64,000 nucleotides of DNA from Minisyncoccota bacterium (GTDB taxonomy: Bacteria > Patescibacteriota > Minisyncoccia > Phycocordibacterales > CAIJYI01), in the NCBI GenBank assembly GCA_023229825.1, contig JALNYN010000001.1:1-64000 (forward strand). Reading direction: 5' to 3'. Below, one piece after another: positions 40,851-48,112 of this stretch. The position numbers and the translations under genes are program-made. The number at the start of each line of letters is the position of its first letter. Positions within the stretch are counted from its first letter, which is position 1. Below the pieces are notes generated by a model. The model ran no database searches and was not told where the DNA came from. It was given only the letters and a program-made list of their open reading frames with translations.

Positions 40851-42287
40851 ATGAAAATAACGCATGACAAAACGATGCAAAAAGGCGGAGCAGACATCGC
40901 TCTTTTGGTCGCTTTTTGTCTGTTTTTTCTTTCTGCGCTCGGGTCATTCATCTATTTTTCGCTTTTCGGCGATCCTCCGATAAATGGAGACAAGATACTG
41001 GAGCAAACAATGACGGCATCTTCCGCGGTAAAATCGTACACGGCAGAGATTTTTATTCAGAACGAAGGCGTTGCTTCTTCGAGCGCGGTAGTAAATGGAA
41101 CGGTCAGAGTCGATACCGCCACGGGGGCTCACAATGGTTTATTTTCCTTTTCTCTCTCGCGTAATAATACTAATCCGAGACTGGAAGTGGAAACGCTAAC
41201 GTTTCCCGAAGCATCGTACGCGAAGTTCATCCTGAATGACAAGATGAATAAAAGTCTTGCGGCGTATCCGCCGGACTGGGTAATAATAACGGCTTCTGAG
41301 GTCGGTCCGGAACAATATGCCGTTTTACAGCGATCGCTCGCAGTTGCAGATGTTCTTGAGTTGTTTCGAAAAGGCGGCAAATATCTCGCTATAGAGGGAA
41401 CAGCCGAAAAACAGATCGGCGGAGTCGAACCGCAAATACATTTTGTCCTTCGTCCCTCAAAGATCGAATCAGATCGTCCTTCGGAAGTATCTGAAAATTT
41501 TGATACGCTCCTTCGGAAAGGCGAGGTTAATGTGTGGGTCGCCGCAAAGGATAAGAGCGTGCGCGAGGTGAGATATTCCGTCAATGGTTATTCGATAACC
41601 ATGAGGATAAAAAATACATCCGCGCGCCCAAATATTGAGAGGCCGGAAGGTTCGATCACTCTCACTGAATGGAAGACAAAACAGTTTTCCGCATTCGCCC
41701 TGAAAGACCCCATATCGGAAATTTTTATCGGCTCCTACGGCGCCATAAAAAAAGAATATCTGGAAGCGCTCAGTTCCGCGATAAAAAAACAAACGGGGAT
41801 CAAAGCAACGGTTCTGATCCCGGGGTCGGAACTTCCGCAGACAATGCCGCTGTATAACGCGGAACGAAAGCAGTTCGATGCGGATACCGCTTATAACAGT
41901 GCGAAAGCGGCATCGCAGAAATATGGGGCAAAAACGCGCTTCATTTATGTGTTGGACGTAAATATGTATTCTTCATTGCGGCCAAAACAGGTATCAGCAT
42001 GGTTCATCGATGAATTGGGGTCGAATACGGTGCTCATGTCACTGTACGGACTTCGCAGAATATCCGACACGGATCCGAGTCCAGCCGATCAACCGCTCGT
42101 TATTTCGCGGGCTCAAAAGATCGCTCTTCACGCTCTCGGAACGAGCGTCGGTTTCGGCCTCTCGCCATCAACCGAAAACCCGACCTGTCTTTCATATAAG
42201 ACGGATTCTCTCGCGGAACTCGATAAGCAAGGAACCGCGTACTGCGCACCGGAGAGTTCGACCACTAAAGCGTTCTTCAAAAAATAG
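40851..42287 (+). CDS. Anchored protein with degenerate archaemetzincin-like domain
   Basis: 478 residues. Membrane anchor (about 16-38), then a beta-rich domain (about 45-290) shaped like LppX/LolA-type lipid carriers. The C-terminal domain (about 300-470) follows the archaemetzincin layout: MPLYNAERKQFDADTAY, VLDVNMYSS, VLMSLYGLRR, then the zinc-site helix and a late Cys pair. Where archaemetzincins have HExxHxxGxxHC, this protein has HALGTSVGFGLSP (His427 on), so the Glu and two His are gone. It should be unable to cleave. A binding or scaffold role is likelier. It is co-directional with the LOG gene. Confidence 0.65.
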   Translation: MKITHDKTMQKGGADIALLVAFCLFFLSALGSFIYFSLFGDPPINGDKILEQTMTASSAVKSYTAEIFIQNEGVASSSAVVNGTVRVDTATGAHNGLFSFSLSRNNTNPRLEVETLTFPEASYAKFILNDKMNKSLAAYPPDWVIITASEVGPEQYAVLQRSLAVADVLELFRKGGKYLAIEGTAEKQIGGVEPQIHFVLRPSKIESDRPSEVSENFDTLLRKGEVNVWVAAKDKSVREVRYSVNGYSITMRIKNTSARPNIERPEGSITLTEWKTKQFSAFALKDPISEIFIGSYGAIKKEYLEALSSAIKKQTGIKATVLIPGSELPQTMPLYNAERKQFDADTAYNSAKAASQKYGAKTRFIYVLDVNMYSSLRPKQVSAWFIDELGSNTVLMSLYGLRRISDTDPSPADQPLVISRAQKIALHALGTSVGFGLSPSTENPTCLSYKTDSLAELDKQGTAYCAPESSTTKAFFKK

Positions 42288-42336
42288 ATACTAATATACG
42301 AATGAGTACCAATATACGAATGGATACGAATACGAC
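42288..42336. repeat. ATTCGTAT iteron cluster
   Basis: TACTAATATACGAATGAGTA type units directly after the stop codon of the dead-protease gene, similar to 10530-10585. Confidence 0.6.
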
Positions 42337-42368
42337 CGGCAACGAAGAAGAGATGGAACATTGCTCGG

Positions 42369-42411
42369 ATCGCCGGACCGGGGTTGTACTCCGGTCCGAA
42401 ACGTTTGGACG
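42369..42411. repeat. GACGGGGT-type palindrome
   Basis: GCCGGACCGGGGTTGTACTC..CCGGTCCGAAACG. With the copies at 42459-42495 and 42639-42693 it fills most of the 42288-42763 gap. Confidence 0.7.
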
Positions 42412-42458
42412 ATTCACTGGTTTTTTCTATTAATACAAATTCGAAGATGAATTCCAAA

Positions 42459-42495
42459 CGTCATGAACGGGAGTACAACTCCCGTCCGGCGAAGA
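42459..42495. repeat. GACGGGAG palindrome
   Basis: CGTCATGAACGGGAGTACAA then CTCCCGTCCGGCG, lying at the broken end of the transposase fragment. Confidence 0.65.
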
Positions 42496-42497
42496 AT

Positions 42498-42612
42498 CTG
42501 CGAGTATTTTCCAACGATTGTGACGGTCAAAAATATAATACCATTTCTTGACGGTAAAAGTGAGAAAATAGACGCCGGCATTTAATTCTTTTGATATTCT
42601 CGGGGAGGGCAT
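42498..42612 (-). pseudogene. 5' fragment of a REP-type (Y1) transposase
   Basis: Frame from ATG 42612 reads MPSPRISKELNAGVYFLTFT then VKKWYYIFDRHNRWKIL, the usual N-terminus of RAYT/IS200-like proteins. It runs out at a GACGGGAG palindrome (42459-42495), and the rest of the gene is missing. It is likely a truncated transposase with a repeat at the break. Confidence 0.5.
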
Positions 42613-42638
42613 GAGCGAATGATAACTGAGTTCTGTGA

Positions 42639-42693
42639 AAAGTTCAAACGTTTCGGACGGGGTCGGAGACCCCCGTCCGGCAGCCCGACAGCA
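42639..42693. repeat. GACGGGGT palindrome
   Basis: CAAACGTTTCGGACGGGGTC then GGAGACCCCCGTCCGGC, upstream of the transposase fragment. Confidence 0.7.
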
Positions 42694-42726
42694 GTTGCAG
42701 AAGAAGATGCGATAGAAGAATATTGC

Positions 42727-42752
42727 AAAAATCCTCCGATGTTGTCGGAGGA
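42727..42752 (-). terminator. rplT terminator
   Basis: ATCCTCCGA / TCGGAGGAT with T-runs on both strands, 12 nt beyond the rplT stop codon. Confidence 0.8.
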
Positions 42753-42763
42753 TTTTTTTTTGT

Positions 42764-43126
42764 TTATTTGGCAGCTGCTTCTTCCATAACTTTCGCGAAT
42801 ACTTCGGGATGGAATTCTGCGAGTTCGGCGAGCATCTTTCGGTTGAGGTCGATGTTCTTTTTCTTGAGGGCGCCCATGAGTTTGCTATAGGAGGGGATAG
42901 CGGCGTTTTCGAGCGCTCGTACTCCGGCATTGATCTTAACATTCCACAATCGGCGGTAATCGCCTTTTTTGTCGCGGCGGTGAGCGAAAGCATGTGATCC
43001 GGCGTGCACAATAGCTTCAAAAGCCTGCTTTTCTTTAGTGCTGCGTCCAAAACGATATCCCTTGGTTTGGGCTAGCGTATTCTTTCGTGATTTATTGGCG
43101 GTGGTGCCTCGTTTAACTCTTGTCAT
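42764..43126 (-). CDS. rplT: Ribosomal protein bL20
   Basis: 120 residues, normal length. Assembles early on 23S rRNA. Typical sequence: MTRVKRGTTANKSRKNTL, GYRFGRSTKEKQAFEAIVHA, AHRRDKKGDYRRLWNVKINA and SYSKLMGALKKKNIDLNRKM. It is the third gene of the classical infC-rpmI-rplT order. In E. coli L20 represses this operon; no such site was identified here. Confidence 0.97.
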   Translation of the reverse strand: MTRVKRGTTANKSRKNTLAQTKGYRFGRSTKEKQAFEAIVHAGSHAFAHRRDKKGDYRRLWNVKINAGVRALENAAIPSYSKLMGALKKKNIDLNRKMLAELAEFHPEVFAKVMEEAAAK

Positions 43127-43156
43127 AGTAGTATGGATGTCAGGAACCTGACGTGA

Positions 43157-43345
43157 TTATTTCGCGTTTATTAAAAATCTGCTTTTTGCTTTGTTGGTCA
43201 TCGTGAAGGTCGATGTCTTTCGCTTGCTCAACTGCTTTACGCGCTGTTCTCGGGAATTGAAGTGATTCAGTCCGCCTTTGCGTCCGAGTACTTTTCCTTT
43301 TTTGGTCACGCGCAACCGTTTCGTAAATGATTTGTTCGTTTTCAT
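43157..43345 (-). CDS. rpmI: Ribosomal protein bL35
   Basis: 62 residues, basic. MKTNKSFTKRLRVTKKGKVL and FNSREQRVKQLSKRKT match L35. It lies between infC and rplT, but an 87-bp inverted repeat (43352-43438) separates it from infC, so the operon may be split. Confidence 0.93.
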   Translation of the reverse strand: MKTNKSFTKRLRVTKKGKVLGRKGGLNHFNSREQRVKQLSKRKTSTFTMTNKAKSRFLINAK

Positions 43346-43351
43346 AGTAAT

Positions 43352-43438
43352 TTAGGTTTTAGGTGTTAGGTGTTAGGTGTTAGGTTACGACGATCGTCGC
43401 CGGAAACTAAAAGCTAACACCTAAAACCTAACACCTCG
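43352..43438. repeat. TTTTAGGTGTTAG inverted repeat between infC and rpmI
   Basis: TTAGGTGTTAGGTGTTAGGT and its inverse AAGCTAACACCTAAAACCTA around a short GC-rich loop. It can form a hairpin of about 25 bp inside a ribosomal operon. Confidence 0.7.
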
Positions 43439-43442
43439 TTAA

Positions 43443-43955
43443 TTATTTCTTATTCGTTCTTTCTATTACAATGGTCAGACCTTTCGGACCTTTTTTCGGA
43501 CCGTCGATCACTTTATATTCTTCGGAAATGAAATGAAGCAGTCTTTCCATTCTTTCTTTGAGGAAGGACTCATTCAGATACTTCGCGCGGCCTTTGAGGA
43601 AAAGGTTGATCTTCACGCGGTGGCCTTCTTTAAGCCAAGTTGACGCGTTTTTCGCCTTAAGCTCAAGATCGTGCTCTCCGGTGCCGATCGTGACCTGCAA
43701 ACTCTTGAGCTCCGTGGTATGGGCGTTCTGTTTGGTTGCTTTTTCCTTTTTGCTCTTCTCGTAGACGAATTTACCATAATCTAGGATTTTTGCAACAGGC
43801 GGGACAGCATTCGGGGAAATCTCCACCAGATCGAGTCCGGCTTGTTCTGCTCGCGCCATCGCATCTTCCCGGGAAATAACTCCCAGAGGAGATCCATCGG
43901 GTGCAATAACCCGAAGCTGCGGCGCGCGTATTTGTCCATTTATTCGTTCGTACAA
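43443..43955 (-). CDS. infC: Translation initiation factor IF-3
   Basis: 170 residues from a TTG start at 43955: MYERINGQIRAPQLRVI, the canonical IF-3 beginning. An upstream extension in the same frame exists (to 44084), but its sequence has no IF-3 similarity and includes the promoter. The N-domain (VISREDAMARAEQAGLDLVEISP), linker and C-domain (GEHDLELKAKNASTWLKEGHRVKI) are complete. It binds the 30S subunit and checks initiator codon choice. TATAAT (43962-43967) lies 6 nt before the TTG, so the mRNA looks leaderless. IF-3 genes often use rare start codons for self-control. Confidence 0.93.
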   Translation of the reverse strand: MYERINGQIRAPQLRVIAPDGSPLGVISREDAMARAEQAGLDLVEISPNAVPPVAKILDYGKFVYEKSKKEKATKQNAHTTELKSLQVTIGTGEHDLELKAKNASTWLKEGHRVKINLFLKGRAKYLNESFLKERMERLLHFISEEYKVIDGPKKGPKGLTIVIERTNKK

Positions 43956-43961
43956 GGTATT

Positions 43962-43990
43962 ATTATATAAGACTTTAATTGGTAAGTCTA
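43962..43990 (-). promoter_or_regulatory. infC promoter
   Basis: On the minus strand TAGACT, 17-nt spacer, TATAAT. The predicted +1 falls at or next to the TTG start. Confidence 0.6.
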
Positions 43991-44049
43991 CATTGTAACA
44001 AATATTGTGTTTTTTGGCAATAACGAAAGCGGAATCTCCGGAAGTACAA

Positions 44050-44079
44050 AAAAAGAGTCCCGGAGGGGACTCTTTATAA
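44050..44079 (-). terminator. Terminator of the frameshifted small gene
   Basis: AAAGAGTCCC / GGGACTCTTT with a T7 run on the minus strand. Confidence 0.8.
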
Positions 44080-44084
44080 ATCAA

Positions 44085-44356
44085 TCATTCTTCATGGGAA
44101 TGATAAATGATCGGTTCGGTGTCTGTTTTTTCTTGAACATAGCGGCTGACATCGAGAGTATAACAGTCTTCAAGGATCTCGATCGCTTGCGTTCCAAGAC
44201 TGGTTTTTACGATGACCTTCTTTTTCACTTCGTCATAGGCGATCTTTTGAACGCAAAATACCATATTGCAACCGGGGATGGTTATTTCCGTAACAACACT
44301 TCTCCTCGGCGTATGTACAGCATCGGGAGGGGATCGTCAAATATGTTGTCGTTCAT
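44085..44356 (-). pseudogene. Frameshifted small gene (about 90 residues)
   Basis: ATG 44356 has a strong GAGGAG site 7 nt upstream, as do the two ClpP-like genes nearby. The frame begins MNDNIFDDPLPMLYIRRGEV and stops at 44282. The -1 frame continues seamlessly as VTEITIPGCNMVFCVQKIAY and on to IIYHSHEE, stopping at 44085. A terminator follows just after that stop. Either one base was gained in GTGTTGTT, or the two parts are joined by recoding. No known family; beta-rich, three Cys. Confidence 0.5.
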
Positions 44357-44456
44357 TTCTATTCTCCTCATCTTAAATATAAAGAACAAAAGTTGAATTA
44401 TTTATACATCCGGAGTGGCAAAATGTCAATATGTGGATAAACTGGCGAGAGAGGAT

Positions 44457-44484
44457 AAAAAAATCGCCCCACGGGTGGGGCGAT
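44457..44484 (-). terminator. Terminator after ClpP-like gene 1
   Basis: ATCGCCCC / GGGGCGAT with a T7 run on the minus strand. Confidence 0.85.
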
Positions 44485-44515
44485 CGAATCTTCTTTTTCT
44501 GAAAAATTTTCTTTT

Positions 44516-45226
44516 TTATTCTGCGCCTTCGTACTCGGGCAGATTGTCTTCATCTTCCTCTTTTGCGTGCATATCAACGACCTTATCAATAAGACCAAAA
44601 TGGAGCGCTTCGTCAGCGTACATGAAGCGTTCTCTGCGCAGCATTCGTCTTACTTCTGTTTCGCTGCGTTTTGTCTTTGCGACCAAGATCTTTACCATCT
44701 TATTATCGATCTCATCGAATTCTTTAATAAGAAGCCCTCGTGCCTTGTCCTTTTTTAAGGTGCGGGCATTAATGGGGAGATATCCTTGGCTGTAGTGGCA
44801 GAAAAATTGAGTGTTCTCCGTAGCGTTTCGGTAAGAGCAGCCTTGAAGCAACAGCTGTATTGCCGCCGAGCTGACAAATTCGCAGACGAGACCCGTTACC
44901 GGTCCGTACAATCTGAACTGGTCATGAATACCGAATCCTGCGCGGATGAAACCGCCATCGGAAGTAATGTTTACCAGGATCTGCGGACGGCTTTTCATTG
45001 TGAGAAATTTAAAGCTGTTTCGGACCCTTGCGGCCATATCTTCGTCGACCATATCCGCCAAATAGATCTGCGGAGGTCTTCCTTCTAAAAGCTTAACATC
45101 GATCGCATTTGAAAATTCTCTTGGGAAAAGCCCGTCGCTTCTTCTTTGGAGATATTTGGCGATCGAGGCGAGCGGAGCATCGCAGAAGAGCATTTCTCTG
45201 TCGGTATTATTCCTTTCAATGTTCAT
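44516..45226 (-). CDS. Divergent ClpP-like protein 1
   Basis: 236 residues. ClpP crotonase-like fold: PQILVNITSDGGFIRAGFGI, then CEFVSSAAIQLLLQG with the nucleophile Ser, FFCHYSQG with the His. RRERFMYADEALHFGLID has Glu where ClpP has the catalytic Asp (RDxF). An N-terminal extension (about 40 residues) and an acidic tail (EEDEDNLPEYEGAE) are unusual. It may be a slow peptidase, a regulatory ring subunit or a complex partner of ClpP-like 2 upstream. GGAGG stands 5 nt before the ATG. No ClpX/ClpA is in the window. Confidence 0.8.
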   Translation of the reverse strand: MNIERNNTDREMLFCDAPLASIAKYLQRRSDGLFPREFSNAIDVKLLEGRPPQIYLADMVDEDMAARVRNSFKFLTMKSRPQILVNITSDGGFIRAGFGIHDQFRLYGPVTGLVCEFVSSAAIQLLLQGCSYRNATENTQFFCHYSQGYLPINARTLKKDKARGLLIKEFDEIDNKMVKILVAKTKRSETEVRRMLRRERFMYADEALHFGLIDKVVDMHAKEEDEDNLPEYEGAE

Positions 45227-45296
45227 AGGAACCTCCTATCAATTCCTTGTTTCTCTCTTTTTAGAGTATGCCTATCCATCTTCACTGTCAATTCCT

Positions 45297-45333
45297 AAAA
45301 AGACCGCCGCGATTCTCGATCGCGGCGGTTTTT
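45297..45333 (-). terminator. Terminator after ClpP-like gene 2
   Basis: ACCGCCGCGAT / ATCGCGGCGGT with A and T runs on either side. Confidence 0.85.
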
Positions 45334-45335
45334 GG

Positions 45336-46040
45336 TCACTCAATTTTATCTTGTTCTGCTTCGTTGACATCCGCTTCAGGATTTCCGGTATCGTTGAATT
45401 TGAACCCGAGAACGCCGTCAAGCAATCCGAACGCCAGCGCTTCTTTTGCCGGCAGATAACGAGCGCGCGCGAGCAGTTTCAACACTTCTTGTTCGCTTTT
45501 TTTTGTTCTTCTCATGATGATAGTGACAACGTTCTTCTTCAGGTTTTCCAGATCATAAAGAAGTCTCATGTGCCAGCCGGCGCTCTTCAGATCGTGTTCT
45601 GTGATCACCATTCCTGTGAGAGCATTGTGGCACATAATTTTACTGTTTTCCGATGCAATACGGATCGTGCATCCCTGGAGAATAATCATTGCCGCCGCTG
45701 AGCATACTTTTCCGATAGCAAAGCCTTTCACCGTAATCCCGGTTTCAAGTGCATACAGCATAAGAAGATCGTGTATTTCAAGTCCTACGTCAGCATCACC
45801 TCCCGGGGAGGAAATTTTAACCGTGAGAACCCCTTCTCTTGGGGGATGGACGGTAAGGAATAACATACCCTTTCTTGCGTATTCCAGCATATTTTCGTTG
45901 ACCTCGCCGCTGAAATAGAGAACACCTTGCTCAAGGAGCGCGATCAGATCGGCATTTTCCATATTTTTGGGGAGAAGAAAAGTATTTTGATTTTCATCTT
46001 CCCAGTCCAAACGAGTTTTTTTACCATTATTACGGTCCAT
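45336..46040 (-). CDS. Divergent ClpP-like protein 2
   Basis: 234 residues. SPGGDADVGLEIHDLLML, GKVCSAAAMIILQG (Ser) and KIMCHNALTG (His) match ClpP. The Asp position is Ala: LLARARYLPAKEALAFGLLD. With a broken triad it may be inactive alone and act with protein 1, as in mixed ClpP rings of some bacteria. Acidic N- and C-termini. Ribosome site GGAGGG. The two genes are co-directional but separated by a terminator, so they can be expressed separately. Confidence 0.8.
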   Translation of the reverse strand: MDRNNGKKTRLDWEDENQNTFLLPKNMENADLIALLEQGVLYFSGEVNENMLEYARKGMLFLTVHPPREGVLTVKISSPGGDADVGLEIHDLLMLYALETGITVKGFAIGKVCSAAAMIILQGCTIRIASENSKIMCHNALTGMVITEHDLKSAGWHMRLLYDLENLKKNVVTIIMRRTKKSEQEVLKLLARARYLPAKEALAFGLLDGVLGFKFNDTGNPEADVNEAEQDKIE

Positions 46041-46111
46041 TTACCCTCCTTTTTTGTGTAAAAGTACCCATAGCTAATCTCATATTGCTATTTTTTGATA
46101 GAGTTGTCAAG

Positions 46112-46210
46112 AAAAAACACCTTCTCGACGAGCGTCGAAAAAGTGTTTTTTTTGAAGGAAGATATTCCTTCGCATTTTCCGCGAGAGCGCGGGAAAACTT
46201 TTTATGATTT
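46112..46210. other. Hairpin region upstream of the ClpP-like genes
   Basis: Two hairpins: AACACCTTCTCGACG/CGTCGAAAAAGTGTT (46115-46148) and TTTTCCGCG/CGCGGGAAAA (46176-46200). The rest of 46041-46767 holds the direct repeats below, a weak minus-strand frame and the 46716 terminator. Confidence 0.45.
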
Positions 46211-46267
46211 GTTTTTTCTGCTTGCCCGCTCGAGTAGCGTGAACGGACAAGATATCAATAGCTGTGT

Positions 46268-46543
46268 TTATTTAGTTGTTGAGAGGGTTTTAGACAGGGC
46301 TTGCCCTGCGTAGCCTCCGATGGGAGACAGGGCCTGCCCTGCGTAGCCTCGGCGGAGCAGGGGACCCGCGCGAATTCGTTTTGATCGAGATGAAAGGAAC
46401 TGTTCTTTTTTAACGGAAAATGTAAATTCTTTTTTTGTTTTTTCTTTTTTTGTTAAAAATTCGGCAAATCGATGGAACTTCATCCATGGCTGGCGTTCAA
46501 GCGAATCGGCAACGAACGGCGTAATATATAATTTTGTTCTCAT
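46268..46543 (-). CDS. Doubtful hypothetical protein with repeat-encoded tail
   Basis: 91 residues, beginning MRTKLYITPFVADSLERQPW and turning into repeat translation (RRGYAGQAL twice). A promoter-like TTGACA, 17 nt, TGCAAT lies at 46654-46682 on the minus strand, with a GAGAAG/CTTCTC hairpin in the leader. The first 50 residues are Lys-rich and could be the remains of a longer gene cut by the repeat. Low confidence. Confidence 0.3.
   Translation of the reverse strand: MRTKLYITPFVADSLERQPWMKFHRFAEFLTKKEKTKKEFTFSVKKEQFLSSRSKRIRAGPLLRRGYAGQALSPIGGYAGQALSKTLSTTK
46293..46350. repeat. Tandem CAGGGCTTGCCCTGCGTAGC repeats
   Basis: Two copies of a 25-bp unit (GACAGGGC(t/c)TGCCCTGCGTAG) 33 bp apart, each containing AGGGC/GCCCT dyad symmetry. 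Confidence 0.7.
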
Positions 46544-46715
46544 ATTTTTTTATATTAGTGCCAATACTCGACAGAGAAGTTGGGCGCCATCTTCTCTTCA
46601 AATTGATACGCGATGCAACTTTTTATTATTTCATAAAATTGTTTATTTTTCGTATTGCAAATGGAATAAAAATGATTGTCAACAACAAACTTAAAATAGA
46701 CGTAAAACACTAAAT

Positions 46716-46748
46716 CAAAAATCCGAAACACGATATTGTGTTTCGGAT
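46716..46748 (-). terminator. Terminator of the sigma/membrane-protein operon
   Basis: ATCCGAAACAC / GTGTTTCGGAT with T-run on the minus strand; it resembles the NDK terminator. Confidence 0.8.
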
Positions 46749-46767
46749 CCGGACTTTTGCTTTCGTT

Positions 46768-47505
46768 TTATCGGCAGGGATTCGGCTCCACAACTCCCGA
46801 CCAGCGACGCAGTTCTTTGGCTTCAAACACATAATTGCCTTGCGCTGTTCCGAGTATTTTTACCCTTTCGCCGGGGCGATCAATAGCGCCTCTTGAAAAA
46901 ACCGGCGTACCCGTGGCGATCCATCGGTTTCCTTGAAAATCTACGATGATAATGGGCTTTGTTCCCGTGGAGATTATCATTCCCGCGAGCAGTCCTCTGT
47001 CCGGCTGGAGCCACAAGCAAACATGGTTTCCCGTTATCGAGTGGTAACTGGGGACGTTCGCAATTAAATAATTATCCACTTTTTCTCCGATTCCCGCGAA
47101 ATAAGAAAACACGCCGAGAATAAGGCTGATGGCTATGCAAAGAGAGATAACGACAGACTGTTTATATCGGTAACCGCGTTCTGATTCGGAAAACGCATAA
47201 TACGAATAGAAAATGAATATGCAGAGGAAGAAAAGCCAGAGAAACGGAAAGTTTTTCAGTACGTTCTCCCAGAAGGTCCGCCCCGCCTGGTTATAAATAT
47301 CCCAGTCATCCGTAAGCAGCGTTTCTAAAAATACGCTGAAAGAAAGCGTTCCGATAATTAGGGAGGATGCTGATATCGCGAGCACAGAAAGATCATTGAA
47401 GAGAAATCTCCATTTTGATCTTGGCGTAATGCGCTCTTCTTTGATACGGCGCATCACGCAATCTACGCAATTTTCCTCATTTTTCTGTTCCATATTTTTT
47501 GACAT
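46768..47505 (-). CDS. Membrane protein coupled to sigma factor (possible anti-sigma)
   Basis: 245 residues. A cytoplasmic N-terminus with CVDCVMRRIKEE (CxxC) is followed by three membrane segments (about 38-62, 85-105, 118-140) and a C-terminal outside beta domain (about 165-245) with GNHVCLWLQPDRG and a C-terminal Cys. The start overlaps the sigma gene by 29 nt (or 17 from Met5), so the two are co-translated. Position, topology and the CxxC head suggest an anti-sigma or sensor, but it lacks a clear ZAS (HxxxCxxC) motif. Terminator follows. Confidence 0.65.
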   Translation of the reverse strand: MSKNMEQKNEENCVDCVMRRIKEERITPRSKWRFLFNDLSVLAISASSLIIGTLSFSVFLETLLTDDWDIYNQAGRTFWENVLKNFPFLWLFFLCIFIFYSYYAFSESERGYRYKQSVVISLCIAISLILGVFSYFAGIGEKVDNYLIANVPSYHSITGNHVCLWLQPDRGLLAGMIISTGTKPIIIVDFQGNRWIATGTPVFSRGAIDRPGERVKILGTAQGNYVFEAKELRRWSGVVEPNPCR

Positions 47506-48073
47506 ATTCGTCTTTGAATATTGCTTTTGCCCGTGAAAGGAGCGTGCCGATGGTGCCGACGGGTTTCTTTAAAATGTCTGAAATTTCTTCATAATCCATT
47601 TCTTCCAAATAGCGGAGGATAAGCACTTCGCGATATTTCTGATCTATTTCCGCCAGAACCCGAGACACTTCTTCCTTGGCGTAACGGATCTCGTTTTCGT
47701 TCGGCTGTCCGTCGGCGACGTATCTCTCAAAGAAGTCGTAGGTATCGTTGTCGGTCGAAACGAGCTGCGGCCGCGTTTTTTCTTTTCGCAGCAAACTCAC
47801 CGCATGATTGTGGGTAATGCGGTACGCCCAAGAAGAGAATTTCAGGGACGGATCGAATCCGCGGAGATTGAGATATATCTTAATGAAAACTTCCTGCAGG
47901 ACATCATCTATCGAATTACGAAAGGAAGGGACGACGCGGATGATGTATCGTCCGAGCGGGGCGGTGTACCTTCTCATCAGGCACCCGAAATACTCTTGGT
48001 CCTCCAAAGAGAGGGCGACTAATTCCTCATCGGTTTTTTCAGTACAACGTTCATCCATAATAAGCAAATTCAC
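47477..48073 (-). CDS. ECF-type RNA polymerase sigma factor (second)
   Basis: 198 residues. Region 2: SIDDVLQEVFIKIYLN and FSSWAYRITHNHAVSLLRK. Region 4: IDQKYREVLILRYLEEMDYE then EISDILKKPVGTIGTLLSRAK. It starts at GTG 48073, 8 nt after TATAAT (48082-48087), hence leaderless; ATG 48058 is the alternative. It overlaps the downstream membrane gene. Compare the independent sigma/membrane pair at 7662-8768. Confidence 0.88.
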   Translation of the reverse strand: MNLLIMDERCTEKTDEELVALSLEDQEYFGCLMRRYTAPLGRYIIRVVPSFRNSIDDVLQEVFIKIYLNLRGFDPSLKFSSWAYRITHNHAVSLLRKEKTRPQLVSTDNDTYDFFERYVADGQPNENEIRYAKEEVSRVLAEIDQKYREVLILRYLEEMDYEEISDILKKPVGTIGTLLSRAKAIFKDEYVKKYGTEK

Positions 48074-48112
48074 TCCTAAACATTATACACTATTATATAA
48101 AAATTTATTTCA

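Noticed and set aside
42430..43050. 206-codon minus-strand frame spanning rplT and the repeat gap
   Set aside because: Most of it overlaps rplT in another frame. Only its last part carries a real transposase signal, which is reported separately as a fragment.
44007..44396. 129-codon plus-strand frame
   Set aside because: It is antisense to a minus-strand gene with SD and terminator; no promoter or ribosome site on the plus strand.
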